Part shown: piece after piece, positions 36,628 to 44,476 of the stretch
Position numbering within the stretch: position 1 is the first letter of the stretch
How the letters are laid out: every line of letters begins with the position of its first letter
NCBI RefSeq assembly: GCF_030068605.1
Contig: NZ_JASJOU010000020.1
Span: forward strand, 62,001 to 126,000
Length of the DNA: 64,000 nucleotides
DNA from: Xanthocytophaga agilis
Lineage (GTDB): Bacteria; Bacteroidota; Bacteroidia; Cytophagales; 172606-1
Direction of reading: 5' to 3'
Translations under genes and position numbers: made by a program
The notes under the pieces: generated by a model
The model's input: only the letters and a program-made list of their open reading frames with translations
Told to the model about the DNA's origin: nothing
Databases searched by the model: none

Positions 36628-37030
36628 TATACGTTTTTCTCAACATAAATTTAGTTGCCTTCTCAGAATACATACTCTGGTGGAAGTACTATAACCCTAT
36701 AGCCACAAGATCTTTCACTCTCAGCTTTTTGTTCAATATTGGCCTCTGGTCTGGATATAGTATAAGTACTTTTTTGAAAAGTAATAAGAAAGGTCTGGTT
36801 AATATAACCAGACCTTTCGGCATTTTTCTCAAAGATGTATTATGAAAAGATCACAAATAGGCACATAGTATAATTATGATGGATGAGTCAATGAATGTGT
36901 TCGAATACTTTCGTAACGGATATTTTGAGTGTCTTCGATAAAAGTGAAATATGATTATGACGTTGTCTGCTGCAATTTTAAAGAGCGAATGATTGTTTGT
37001 ACCAGTTGTTGATGTTCTAGTCCTCCTGTA
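36628..37030. other. intergenic region with the glycan-operon terminator
   Basis: 403 nt between the fusion gene and the convergent DUF305 gene. Apart from the terminator at 36789-36817 nothing recognisable is present. Confidence 0.45.
36789..36817 (+). terminator. intrinsic terminator of the glf operon
   Basis: A perfect 12-bp stem (AAAGGTCTGGTT / AACCAGACCTTT), 5-nt loop, followed by CGGCATTTTT. It lies 162 nt past the stop of the fusion gene. Confidence 0.8.
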
Positions 37031-37477
37031 CTATTGCTGCATTTCCTTGAGGAGTTTTTTCATCTGGTCTAATTGGTCTTCCTGCGAATGAAGAATCTGT
37101 TGTGAGAGCTTTATGACTCTGGGATCTTTGATAGTTACAGTCTTGCTTGTCATTATAGCCGCTGAGTGGTGTGGAATCATGGCCTTCAGGTATTGGGTAT
37201 CTTTCATGAATGTCTGATTCTGTAAAAAGATCAGCGACACAAGAAATACCACTCCGCTTGCTCCCATGATTATATTGTTCATTTTCATGCTGGTATATGT
37301 CTTTGGTACCATCAGCAATATCAGAATTGCCATAGGAGATACTATCAAAAGTGTCCTATAAAAATGAGGCATACTCAGAAAAATATGATCTGTATTGTCT
37401 ACGTCTAAATACAGTACCATGTATACAACACAAAAGGCTATTGCCAGCATCAATAAAAATCTCTGATAGGTATTCAT
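37031..37477 (-). CDS. DUF305 domain membrane protein
   Basis: Protein of 148 aa with three membrane helices (about residues 5-24, 41-58 and 66-85) and a C-terminal DUF305 part containing YLKAMIPHHSAAIMTSKTVTIKDPRVIKLSQQIL, where the paired histidines HH are the family mark. In relatives this domain binds copper or other metals; here it would face the periplasm. Related Bacteroidota genes often accompany metal or stress functions. It is encoded alone, 190 nt from the next minus-strand gene. Confidence 0.85.
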   Translation of the reverse strand: MNTYQRFLLMLAIAFCVVYMVLYLDVDNTDHIFLSMPHFYRTLLIVSPMAILILLMVPKTYTSMKMNNIIMGASGVVFLVSLIFLQNQTFMKDTQYLKAMIPHHSAAIMTSKTVTIKDPRVIKLSQQILHSQEDQLDQMKKLLKEMQQ

Positions 37478-37668
37478 CGTATTTGTCGGTTTGTTGATTG
37501 ATATTGATACATTTTAGGTTATCTCTAAACGTTTTTATACTTAGTCTCAAGACTTGATTCGAATTGAATTGTAGTAGTCTTATCCGGTTATTTTGTCATA
37601 GTCAATGTCAATCAAAAGAGGCGCAAATGTCTTACAATCTACTGACGTGTGTATTATATAAATAGGTA

Positions 37669-38172
37669 TCAATAGCTTTCTATCTCAGTATCGACTAAAC
37701 AAATAGTCTCAGTCACTCTTTCAAACTGCCATCCAAACAGGGGATAGTACTGATATTCTATCTTCTTACCAATGGGTAAACCATCTATAGATTTGGATTC
37801 CGGATCTGGAAATAGTTTTCTAACAACTAACGGAATGTCAGTAACTGGTCTTTCATATATCTGGGTGGCCCTTAGCTGTACCAGTCCTCTGTCAATAAAT
37901 TCCTTCTCCGTCAGATACTTTTTCTGTTTTTCAACCATTTCATACAGGTTATCTGAAGGTCCCATTTCACAGACCCGAACAATTTGTTTTTTGCTCCATT
38001 CTACCAAAACATAATACAGTGGCTCGTTTTTATATAGCTTAAGCCCATATCTATAGTGTATTCCACCTGCTGAAAATACATCAGCAGAAAGCAAAGACTT
38101 CATTCTTTTTCCCAAATCCCATGGCAGCCTGTCAGACGGCTCGATGAGTATAAAATCTGTGAATTGCTGCAT
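37669..38172 (-). CDS. hypothetical protein, paralogue of 39587-40078
   Basis: Soluble protein of 167 aa with no signal peptide. It is clearly related to the protein at 39587-40078: RYGLKLYKNEPLYYVLVEWSKK against KFGFKFYQDTPIYYALIDWKLK, YEMVEKQKKY against YQMVEKERKY, and YQYYPLFGWQFE against FMYYPYYGWQSE. The N-terminal 45 residues differ more. No known domain is recognised. Its neighbourhood (small coiled-coil, HMA-like and DUF421 genes) suggests a stress-associated lineage-specific family. Confidence 0.7.
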   Translation of the reverse strand: MQQFTDFILIEPSDRLPWDLGKRMKSLLSADVFSAGGIHYRYGLKLYKNEPLYYVLVEWSKKQIVRVCEMGPSDNLYEMVEKQKKYLTEKEFIDRGLVQLRATQIYERPVTDIPLVVRKLFPDPESKSIDGLPIGKKIEYQYYPLFGWQFERVTETICLVDTEIESY

Positions 38173-38701
38173 AACAATGAGTTTGGTATTTGGATTAAAT
38201 CAGTTTGTGCAACCTTTTTTGGGAAGAAAAGAATATAAAAAGAGTATTGCACAGTAAGTCTTCTTTGTATTTATCAGCTTTAGTGTGTATGTAGTACGTT
38301 TATTCTTCTCGAATAACAAATTCGATAAAGCAGCAAAGTCAGATATTGGTTAAAGTGCTATAAGAGTTGAAAAAATGGGTTTTGTAATCTATTGTGTTAC
38401 TTAACCACTATAAATAAAATAGCCTCACTCCACTATCTGACCTCTGAACTGCTTTACAATTGCTTAAATCACTTCATCATCTATTCTTATAGTCTACAGT
38501 CTTTCTGATTCTTGACTTCTATCGCTCCAGGGTTCATGAGAGAGCCGTAGTCAAAAGAATATATTCTGATAAAGAACAAGCAAAAAAATGTGAGGTTGTT
38601 AGTTGTTTTTCTGAAAACTCTCTCCCTCAGTTTTGATCATACATATGATAAAATAATGCCATCTTCTTAACTTTGTTTGGCAGGTGTTACTATCTATGTG
38701 T

Positions 38702-38731
38702 CAACTACTTAATTTCAAAATAAGGTGTTTA
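38702..38731 (+). promoter_or_regulatory. palindromic operator, site H (diverged)
   Basis: CAACTAC-n16-GTGTTTA, with the centre TTAATTTCAAAATAAG. The left arm has one change from CAAATAC. Its centre is nearly the same as that of site I at 52767. No CTTTGTAA box occurs at the standard distance, so activity is uncertain. Confidence 0.4.
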
Positions 38732-39121
38732 ACACAAATCAGCACTCTTTCAGATATAGGTGTAGAAAGTGTATACACTGATTTTTTTATACAAATCTGT
38801 AGAAATCAATAGGTAGCAGGTGACTGTGGTAAATACGTGTTTGGTTTAGCATTCTCCTGCGATACCTTGTTTTGAATACCGTCCATTGTAACTTTCTTAT
38901 TTTGAGGTACGAATTTTATGGTATAGAGATGGCGAAAAGTGTTGATTTATAGTAAGGAATTAATTCCTCAGCAAAAGCAGAAAGCTACAATGGCAGCCAG
39001 TAAACAGAGCTTTTTAACCTGGCAAGGTATGGCATAGTGTTTTAAAATATAAGCGTATTAGTCTGCGAAAGGAGTGATAAACTCGAAAATAACTGGTTTA
39101 AGGTAATTCATCTAAACCAGA

Positions 39122-39160
39122 GAATGAATCCGGATGTATCCATTCATTTTCAGTTGGATG
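39122..39160 (+). terminator. imperfect hairpin followed by T-run
   Basis: AATGAA/TTCATT and GGAT/ATCC pair around a 2-nt centre; GGTTTTTTATT follows. It could end a transcript from the site H region. Confidence 0.4.
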
Positions 39161-39245
39161 GTTTTTTATTGTCTTAAGTCAGACCGCAGAGATTTAGCTC
39201 ACTGACTGATCTGGACAAAACCAGCAGCAGAATCAAAGACTAACA

Positions 39246-39270
39246 AGAGGCTACCATGCAGGTAGCCTCT
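39246..39270 (+). terminator. hairpin directly upstream of the HMA-like gene
   Basis: A perfect 10-bp stem (AGAGGCTACC / GGTAGCCTCT) with a 5-nt loop and an ATTTTATTT tail. It lies 36 nt before ATG 39307, so it either ends an upstream transcript or is a leader attenuator. Confidence 0.6.
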
Positions 39271-39306
39271 ATTTTATTTATCTTCTCATTCCCAACTAAA
39301 TTCAAC

Positions 39307-39540
39307 ATGGAGATATTCAAATTTAAAACCGATATCTATTCCATAGAAAGTCAGGCAGGTATTACCCCTTTGCTCAATGAAGATGCAAAAATCGCGCACT
39401 GGCATATTAACAGTGATGATCAGACGCTTACCGTTTCGGGTAATGAGCTTGATCCGGAGCATGTAAAAAAGCTGGTGGCACAGGCTGGTTTCCAGGCAAA
39501 ACTAATTGAAGTATTTGGCGTCAGTGGAAGTAGCTTGTGA
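39307..39540 (+). CDS. HMA-like (metal chaperone fold) protein lacking the CxxC motif
   Basis: Protein of 77 aa with the beta-alpha-beta-beta-alpha-beta plan of heavy-metal-associated domains: FKTDIYSIESQAGITPLLNEDAKIAHWHIN, then DQTLTVSGNELDPEHVKKLVAQAGFQAKLI. Bacteroidota relatives have CxxC in the first loop; here the spot reads S-I-E-S, so the usual copper ligands are gone. It cannot bind Cu(I) in the normal way and may instead sense or bridge proteins. ATG 39307 is chosen because the frame opening at 39256 would start inside a hairpin (39246-39270). Confidence 0.7.
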   Translation: MEIFKFKTDIYSIESQAGITPLLNEDAKIAHWHINSDDQTLTVSGNELDPEHVKKLVAQAGFQAKLIEVFGVSGSSL

Positions 39541-39586
39541 AAAAAAACAAGTGTACTTTCTGTTTTTACTTGTCAGATAGATTTTT

Positions 39587-40078
39587 TTAGAGGGGTATGA
39601 GCTGATCAATGGATTCTGACTGCCATCCGTAATACGGATAGTACATAAATTCAACACAAAGCGAAGAAGGGAGAGTTGAACTTTCACAAATGCGGGAATA
39701 GGCAATAACACGGTTCACTGTGATATACACATCTTCAGAAAACCGGGTCTCTATCTTGTCCGCTTTTATCTCTTCCAGTGCTTTCGCAACAGCTGATTGA
39801 TAGCGCCTATATTTTCTTTCTTTTTCTACCATCTGATAAAGCTCATCTACTTGTCCAATAGGAGATACCCGTGCAATTTTCTTGAGTTTCCAGTCAATTA
39901 GCGCATAGTATATAGGAGTATCCTGATAGAATTTAAATCCAAACTTATAGTCTCGTCCGGCTGCCGGAAATGCAGTTGCATATAATAAAGAAACAACGCT
40001 GGAACAAAGATTCCAGCGAGTTGCAAGGTCTCCGGGACTGAAAATGGTAAATTCTTCAAAGTCTCTCATAATTTTCAT
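39587..40078 (-). CDS. hypothetical protein, paralogue of 37669-38172
   Basis: Soluble protein of 163 aa, related to 37669-38172 over the central and C-terminal parts (see that entry). It has a conserved core with KFGFKFYQDTPIYYALIDWKLKKIARVSPIG and ends in a YYPYYGW motif. No catalytic pattern is recognised. It follows the 65-aa coiled-coil gene by 86 nt in the same direction, so it is probably transcribed from palindromic promoter B (40428-40496). A second ATG lies at 40069. Confidence 0.7.
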   Translation of the reverse strand: MKIMRDFEEFTIFSPGDLATRWNLCSSVVSLLYATAFPAAGRDYKFGFKFYQDTPIYYALIDWKLKKIARVSPIGQVDELYQMVEKERKYRRYQSAVAKALEEIKADKIETRFSEDVYITVNRVIAYSRICESSTLPSSLCVEFMYYPYYGWQSESIDQLIPL

Positions 40079-40164
40079 ATCAGGGCAGGAAAGTATTTGG
40101 TTTGTAGTAGTAAGTTGCTCGTACTACTGGTAGTTATACTATAAAGTTGTCCAGGATGGTATAG

Positions 40165-40362
40165 TCAGGACCTTCTTTTTATATACCCATACTTTTCTTC
40201 TTCCAGTAATCGCTGTAGTTTGACCCGGATCTGATTCTGTTCTATGCGAAGCTGATGGATAAGGTCTTGTTGTCTATCCAAAAGAGCACGTAATACAGTT
40301 ATCGTATGCTTTCGTTCTGTAGACATTTGGAGTACGGCTGAATGATTAGCTGTCTTTTTCAT
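40165..40362 (-). CDS. small coiled-coil protein under palindromic promoter B
   Basis: Protein of 65 aa, one long amphipathic helix from about residue 13 to 55 (VLRALLDRQQDLIHQLRIEQNQIRVKLQRLLEEEK). The core E-Q-N-Q-I-R-V-K-L-Q-R-L-L-E-E matches the protein at 21298-21498 (Q-Q-N-K-S-R-I-E-I-Q-R-L-I-E). Both genes have the same palindrome-promoter unit at nearly the same distance (66 and 68 nt from box to ATG). Cytoplasmic; function unknown. Confidence 0.7.
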   Translation of the reverse strand: MKKTANHSAVLQMSTERKHTITVLRALLDRQQDLIHQLRIEQNQIRVKLQRLLEEEKYGYIKRRS

Positions 40363-40427
40363 TGATTGAAGGAGTTAAGTAAATCTGGAGACGGACTTAC
40401 TTTGCTTGTGAATAAAGTGTCAATGGA

Positions 40428-40496
40428 ATACAAAGATTGCCAATCTGATTGCGCTGCAAAAGAGAGTTAATACCCAATTTTTAAAATAAGTGTTTA
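40428..40496 (-). promoter_or_regulatory. palindromic operator plus promoter, site B
   Basis: On the minus strand: TAAACAC-n16-GTATTAA (40496-40467), CTCTTTT (40464-40458), 22 nt, CTTTGTAT (40435-40428). Spacing is identical to sites A, C, D and E. It drives the 65-aa gene and probably the 163-aa gene behind it. Confidence 0.75.
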
Positions 40497-40659
40497 GTGC
40501 AATTTGTTGATATTCAATCTATTGTGTAGGTATTAATCCTTCTGTTTCTCTAATATGGTAGCTTCTTGATCGGAAGCTGCACTAAGCAGTGGCGCTAAAT
40601 GGCTAAAAAATGGGTGTTTCTCTTCTATTTTTGAGAATATTGTATTTACCTGTATGCGT

Positions 40660-40728
40660 CAAATACGTGATTGTCAAATTGCGTATTAACCCTCTTTTAT
40701 AAGAATATTCTGTTGACAAACTTTGTAA
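40660..40728 (+). promoter_or_regulatory. palindromic operator plus promoter, site C
   Basis: CAAATAC-n16-GTATTAA (40660-40689), CTCTTTT (40692-40698), 22 nt, CTTTGTAA (40721-40728). Transcription would start near 40735 and meet the terminator at 40853-40884 before any gene. Confidence 0.75.
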
Positions 40729-40734
40729 CATCTT

Positions 40735-40884
40735 ACTTCATAACCCTAGAGAGTAATCCAATGTAGAATAACTCCTTGGGAAAAAATATATATGGTCTTC
40801 ATATATTGGCTGTTTCATATTACTGGCTTTGCCGAGCCGAGAACTTAGGAGCAAAAAACCTTTCTGTTTCAGGAAGGTTTTTTT
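40735..40884 (+). ncRNA. candidate small RNA from promoter C
   Basis: A well-formed promoter unit (site C) is followed 125 nt later by a strong terminator and no protein gene, predicting an RNA of about 150 nt. It contains a TTACTGGCTTTGCCGAGCCG segment able to form a small GGCTT/GAGCC stem. An 18-codon hydrophobic frame at 40792 is the alternative explanation. No known RNA family is recognised. Confidence 0.45.
40853..40884 (+). terminator. strong intrinsic terminator
   Basis: AAAAAACCTTTCTG pairs with CAGGAAGGTTTTTT (one mismatch) around TTT, followed by a T-run. It is a variant of the terminator at 21163 and 46645. Confidence 0.85.
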
Positions 40885-40970
40885 GTAAGTCTGAAAACGA
40901 ACCGGCAGAAAGCAATGCGGTTGTCTAAAGAGTAACAAAAGCAGATCCTGGTATAAAATAGACGAAAAGT

Positions 40971-41414
40971 ATGATTAATCACTTTCAGCTTGCTTGCGGC
41001 AGAATGTATGAACACTTTATTCATTGTGCCTTTGCTGATAAACCATATCAGCTACATAACTATAATCCGGGTCGGATGATGGAACTGATTGTGGTAGAGG
41101 ACTGGAAAGAGGATAGAGAGCTATTTGACAAGTTGCTGACTATTATCAAATCTGATACAGAGAATGCCTGGGATGAATTGTCTGGGAACTATTCCTATAC
41201 TATGCGTCACCACAACACGGACATATCCGATACAGACTTGTTGATTCTGGACGTTGAGAGTAGAGATACTGCAGTTCAGTTTTTGCAAGACCAATGGGTT
41301 TATCTTCGATCTCAGATAGGTCAGGCTTCTTGCTGTAATGACATTATTCAAATCATTTTGTTGGGGTTAACACTGGTTTGTGCTGAACAAAAACTGAATG
41401 AGGATAGTAAGTAA
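40971..41414 (+). CDS. hypothetical protein
   Basis: Soluble, mostly helical protein of 147 aa with no signal peptide or membrane segment. It has a His/Asp-rich middle (MRHHNTDISDTD, about residues 76-87) and two adjacent cysteines near residue 120. I do not recognise a family. It is preceded by the candidate small RNA and its terminator, so it needs its own promoter or read-through. It lies between the small stress-like genes and the DUF421 pair. Confidence 0.6.
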   Translation: MINHFQLACGRMYEHFIHCAFADKPYQLHNYNPGRMMELIVVEDWKEDRELFDKLLTIIKSDTENAWDELSGNYSYTMRHHNTDISDTDLLILDVESRDTAVQFLQDQWVYLRSQIGQASCCNDIIQIILLGLTLVCAEQKLNEDSK

Positions 41415-41708
41415 CTACTTTTTTCCCGCCATGACTAGGAGGTTGGCTTTTTCGATTCGATACGATTACTATGTGCTAGTACATTGCCATGTATCATTCT
41501 GACTGAAAGTGTAAATCAGGAACTGCTACTGGATTCAATTTTTTACAACTAAGAGGATAGAGCAAGATCAGTGTCTAAAATTAATCATTTGTTCGATCCA
41601 TTGTGGCATCCTATACTACCGTACCCTTCTATAAACAGTAATTATCAATAGAAAGAAGTTGACTTACAACCAAATCATTCTGCAACTAAACTCCAATACA
41701 AGAACTAT

Positions 41709-42491
41709 ATGAAAAAAGAAGATATTCATCTCTGGGATATACAGCGCATCCTGCTGGGTGACGCACCGGTAGTGTTTCTGGTAGAGGTCTTTTTACGGTC
41801 GGTATTTATTTTTCTGTTTCTGCTGGTGATTGTCCGATTGCTTGGAAAGAGGATGAACGCCCAGTTAAGTCTCACCGAGATGTCGATTATGATCATGCTG
41901 GGTGCTATTGTTTCCGCTCCAATGCAAGATCCGATACGAGGTCTTTTGCCAGGAGTTGTGATTTTACTTTGTGTGCTTGTTGCGTTAAGAGGAGTGAACC
42001 GACTTTCTGTTGCCTATGCAAAAGTGGAACGGCTGGTACAAGGAGATGTCCGTCTGTTTGTAAAAGATGGTGTTCTCCAGCTCAATCAGATACGTCAGGA
42101 AGGCTTTGAACGGGAGCAGATCTTTTCACATCTGCGTTCAAAAAAAATAACTCATCTGGGGCAGCTTTCACGGGTGTATCTGGAAGCGTGTGGAATAGTG
42201 AGTATTTATCACAGTGACAATCCCAAGCCTGGACTTTCTCTCTTACCCTTCACTGATCAAGTAATTGTTGATCGGCAATACAGTTCAAATGCGCTATTGG
42301 CATGTCATAGTTGCGGCTGGGTAATCAGAGAAAAGAACATGGATCAACAGGTATCTTGTCCCAATTGTCAGGCTAATAGTTGGACAAAGGCCTTAATTAC
42401 TGAAGTTCCACCATCTAAGGATGGAAGTCCTGTCTTTGAAGAAGCCAAAGAGGATTCTCAGAAAATTATTTTTTCATCGTATAAACACTAA
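41709..42491 (+). CDS. DUF421 (YetF-like) membrane protein with C-terminal zinc ribbon
   Basis: Membrane protein of 260 aa. It has three N-terminal helices (about 25-45, 60-78 and 85-103) and the cytoplasmic DUF421/YetF domain with VRLFVKDGVLQLNQIRQEGFEREQIFSHLR and YLEACGIVSIYHSDNPKPG. An added C-terminal zinc-ribbon-like part has two CxxC pairs (CHSCGW and CPNCQ, about residues 200-225). The family occurs among general-stress genes in Bacillus, but the mechanism is unknown. A paralogue begins 6 nt after its stop. Confidence 0.88.
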   Translation: MKKEDIHLWDIQRILLGDAPVVFLVEVFLRSVFIFLFLLVIVRLLGKRMNAQLSLTEMSIMIMLGAIVSAPMQDPIRGLLPGVVILLCVLVALRGVNRLSVAYAKVERLVQGDVRLFVKDGVLQLNQIRQEGFEREQIFSHLRSKKITHLGQLSRVYLEACGIVSIYHSDNPKPGLSLLPFTDQVIVDRQYSSNALLACHSCGWVIREKNMDQQVSCPNCQANSWTKALITEVPPSKDGSPVFEEAKEDSQKIIFSSYKH

Positions 42492-42497
42492 GCTAGT

Positions 42498-43181
42498 ATG
42501 AAAGCTGAAGATATTAAAATCGACGACTTTACCCGGATCTTTTTTGGCGATGCACCTCCTGTTTTTCTGATAGAGGTGATCATTCGCTTCCTGATTATCT
42601 TTATTATTCTGGTTGTGGCTTTGCGTTTATCGGGTAAGTCGCAGGTGTTGTCTCGCAATCGTTCAGAACTGGCAGCCCTGGTATCGCTGGCAGCTGCCAT
42701 TGGGGTTCCGTTGCAACAACCTTCCCGTGGACTTATACCTGCCTTGATAGTGGCAATTGTCATTGTAGGTATTCAACGACTGGTATCTCTCTGGGCTTTT
42801 TCCAATGAAAAGTTTTCTAATGTAGTGAATGGTAAGTATTCTACGCTGGTCGAAGATGGTGTATTGCAGTTGAAAGCTTTACGTAAAATCGGACTTCCCA
42901 AAGAACGGATTGTGGCGTCTATTCGTCAGAGTGGGATTGCACATCTGGGTACGATTGAACGACTCTATATGGAAGCCGATGGCACTTTTACCATTATAGA
43001 AAACAAACAGGCTAAGCCTGGCCTGTCGATGATACCTATATGGGATCGAGAGTTTCGGGATCAGCAAAAAAAAGCACCCAATGTACAAGTCTGCTCTCAG
43101 TGCGGAAGTCCACAACCAGCGGGCAAACAGACTTGTCCGGTTTGTAATCATAACAAGTGGGAGGAAGCGATAGTTTCGTAA
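42498..43181 (+). CDS. DUF421 (YetF-like) membrane protein, second copy
   Basis: Protein of 227 aa and tandem paralogue of the preceding gene: IDDFTRIFFGDAPPVFLIEVIIRFLIIF matches LWDIQRILLGDAPVVFLVEVFLRSVFIF, and STLVEDGVLQLKALRKIGLPKERIVASIR matches the YetF core. The end is again a zinc ribbon (CSQCGSPQPAGKQTCPVC). With 6 nt between the genes they form an operon and may make a hetero-oligomer. A 9-bp dyad at 43192-43231 follows. Confidence 0.87.
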   Translation: MKAEDIKIDDFTRIFFGDAPPVFLIEVIIRFLIIFIILVVALRLSGKSQVLSRNRSELAALVSLAAAIGVPLQQPSRGLIPALIVAIVIVGIQRLVSLWAFSNEKFSNVVNGKYSTLVEDGVLQLKALRKIGLPKERIVASIRQSGIAHLGTIERLYMEADGTFTIIENKQAKPGLSMIPIWDREFRDQQKKAPNVQVCSQCGSPQPAGKQTCPVCNHNKWEEAIVS

Positions 43182-43191
43182 AGACTAATAA

Positions 43192-43231
43192 GAACCGAAC
43201 GGAGGGAAGAAGTGGGTCATGGGTTCGGTTC
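43192..43231 (+). terminator. hairpin after the DUF421 pair
   Basis: GAACCGAAC (43192-43200) pairs perfectly with GTTCGGTTC (43223-43231), 22-nt loop, no T-run. A weak terminator or mRNA-end structure. Confidence 0.45.
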
Positions 43232-43260
43232 AAACAATGACTCTCATACCTTTTATGTGG

Positions 43261-43329
43261 CAAACACCTATTTTTAAAATTGGGTATTTACTCTCTTTTA
43301 TGGCCGGATTCTGATAACCAATTTTGTAA
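43261..43329 (+). promoter_or_regulatory. palindromic operator plus promoter, site D (catalase)
   Basis: CAAACAC-n16-GTATTTA (43261-43290), CTCTTTT (43293-43299), 22 nt, TTTTGTAA (43322-43329). Same geometry as sites A, B, C and E. The catalase ATG is 115 nt past the box. Confidence 0.78.
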
Positions 43330-43443
43330 CATGTTGATTTGCACGGGCAAGCCAGTTTGAGAAGTGAAAGAGTAGAGATAGTATACTTCAAAAGCTGGCT
43401 GCTACAGTGCTTTTTTTGTTCACTTCCCTAAACCCTTACAGCT

Positions 43444-44337
43444 ATGTTTTATCATGATAAAAAGCTCCAGTTTACCGTTCGGGTAGAAAAGCCCAATCCT
43501 TTGTTTGCCAGAATGCTTCAACAGGCAATTGGAGGAATCGAAGGTGAGATTCGTGTATGTTTGCAATATTTATTTCAGGCATGGGGGGCACGTGGACCAG
43601 CCAAATACAGAGATATGCTTTTAGAAACTGGCACAGAAGAGATCTCCCATATTGAAATGCTTTGCACTGCAGTAGCGATGAATCTGGATACAGCATCCAA
43701 TGAACTGAAAGATCAGATTGCACGCGATAATCCACTGGTAGGCGCGGCTATGGGTGGTATGGATGTTCGTCACATACTTTCGTCAGGTATGGCAGCCATG
43801 GCAACAGATGCCAATGGTGTACCTTTCAATGGTTCCTGGGTGGTAGGCAGCGGTAATCTGGCTGCAGATATGTATGCCAATGTAATGGCTGAATCAACAG
43901 GACGATTGTTGGCTACCCGTCTTTGGGAATTAACCGACGATCCAGGTATGAAAGATATGTTATCATTTCTGATTGCCCGTGATACAATGCACCAGAATCA
44001 GTGGCTGGCAGTATTAGAGGATTTGGGAGGAGTACAGAATGTACATCCGATTCCAAACAGCTTCCCGCAAACTCAGGAAAAACAGGAGTTCAGCTATACG
44101 TTTGTTTCAACAAACATTGCGGACGGAGCTTCACAGCAAGGACAACGTTGGTCTTCAGGAACCTCCATAGATGGTAAAGGCCAGTTTATCTTTGAAAAGG
44201 CACAACCGTATGGAGAAGAACCTGTATTAAATCCACCCAAACCGGAAGGCCATGCTCAGATGGAGCAAATGGAAGGATCAACGGGAATAGGTGGAAAGAT
44301 CAGTGAATTTATTAGTGAGGTAGGTAAAAAGCTTTAG
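43444..44337 (+). CDS. manganese catalase
   Basis: Non-haem catalase of 297 aa that breaks down H2O2 with a di-manganese centre in the cytoplasm. The ferritin-like ligands are visible: Glu35 (GGIEGEIR), Glu66 and His69 (TEEISHIEM), Glu150 (NVMAEST) and His183 (DTMHQNQW), close to the numbering of the Lactobacillus enzyme. The C-terminal arm (PLFEKAQPYGEEPVLNPP-type) is also present. It is the best known member of the proposed palindrome regulon (site D). A 17-bp hairpin follows at 44356. Confidence 0.95.
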   Translation: MFYHDKKLQFTVRVEKPNPLFARMLQQAIGGIEGEIRVCLQYLFQAWGARGPAKYRDMLLETGTEEISHIEMLCTAVAMNLDTASNELKDQIARDNPLVGAAMGGMDVRHILSSGMAAMATDANGVPFNGSWVVGSGNLAADMYANVMAESTGRLLATRLWELTDDPGMKDMLSFLIARDTMHQNQWLAVLEDLGGVQNVHPIPNSFPQTQEKQEFSYTFVSTNIADGASQQGQRWSSGTSIDGKGQFIFEKAQPYGEEPVLNPPKPEGHAQMEQMEGSTGIGGKISEFISEVGKKL

Positions 44338-44355
44338 AGCTTTAAGAACTGATAG

Positions 44356-44408
44356 ATAGCCATGAATTAAAAGCGTTCCAATCCAGAAGGTTTTTAATTC
44401 ATGGCTAT
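44356..44408 (+). terminator. long hairpin after the catalase gene
   Basis: ATAGCCATGAATTAAAA pairs with TTTTAATTCATGGCTAT around an 18-nt loop. The stem is long but the tail is not a clean T-run. Confidence 0.6.
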
Positions 44409-44412
44409 ATAG

Positions 44413-44431
44413 GTTGTATATACTATACAAC
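44413..44431. promoter_or_regulatory. dyad GTTGTATA-n3-TATACAAC
   Basis: A perfect 8-bp inverted repeat upstream of the small protein gene at 44477. The half-site GTTGTAT is the same as in the palindrome at 13179-13210. A possible operator. Confidence 0.4.
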
Positions 44432-44476
44432 TTCACCAATTACCAGGTGCCCTTTCACGTTTTTATTGAAATTATC

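Larger units (their letters stand above)
38173..39306. other. gene-free region with palindromic site H and tandem hairpins
   Basis: 1.1 kb without a protein gene. It contains site H (38702-38731) and, toward its end, three hairpins: 39093-39120 (CTGGTTTA/TAAACCAG), 39122-39160 (imperfect, followed by a T-run) and 39246-39270. A transcript begun near site H would be 350-500 nt and untranslated. Confidence 0.5.
40363..40970. other. intergenic region with two palindromic promoters and a candidate small RNA
   Basis: 608 nt holding site B (minus strand), site C (plus strand) and the terminator at 40853-40884. An 18-codon hydrophobic frame starts at 40792 (MVFIYWLFHITG...). No other gene is seen. 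Confidence 0.6.

Noticed and set aside
38828-38845. TAAATAC next to GTGTTTG as another palindromic operator
   Set aside because: The two arms are adjacent without the 16-bp centre found in all nine accepted sites.
43192-43235. tRNA-like GGTTCGGTTC arm near 43223
   Set aside because: It is one side of a simple 9-bp hairpin; no cloverleaf can be built around it.
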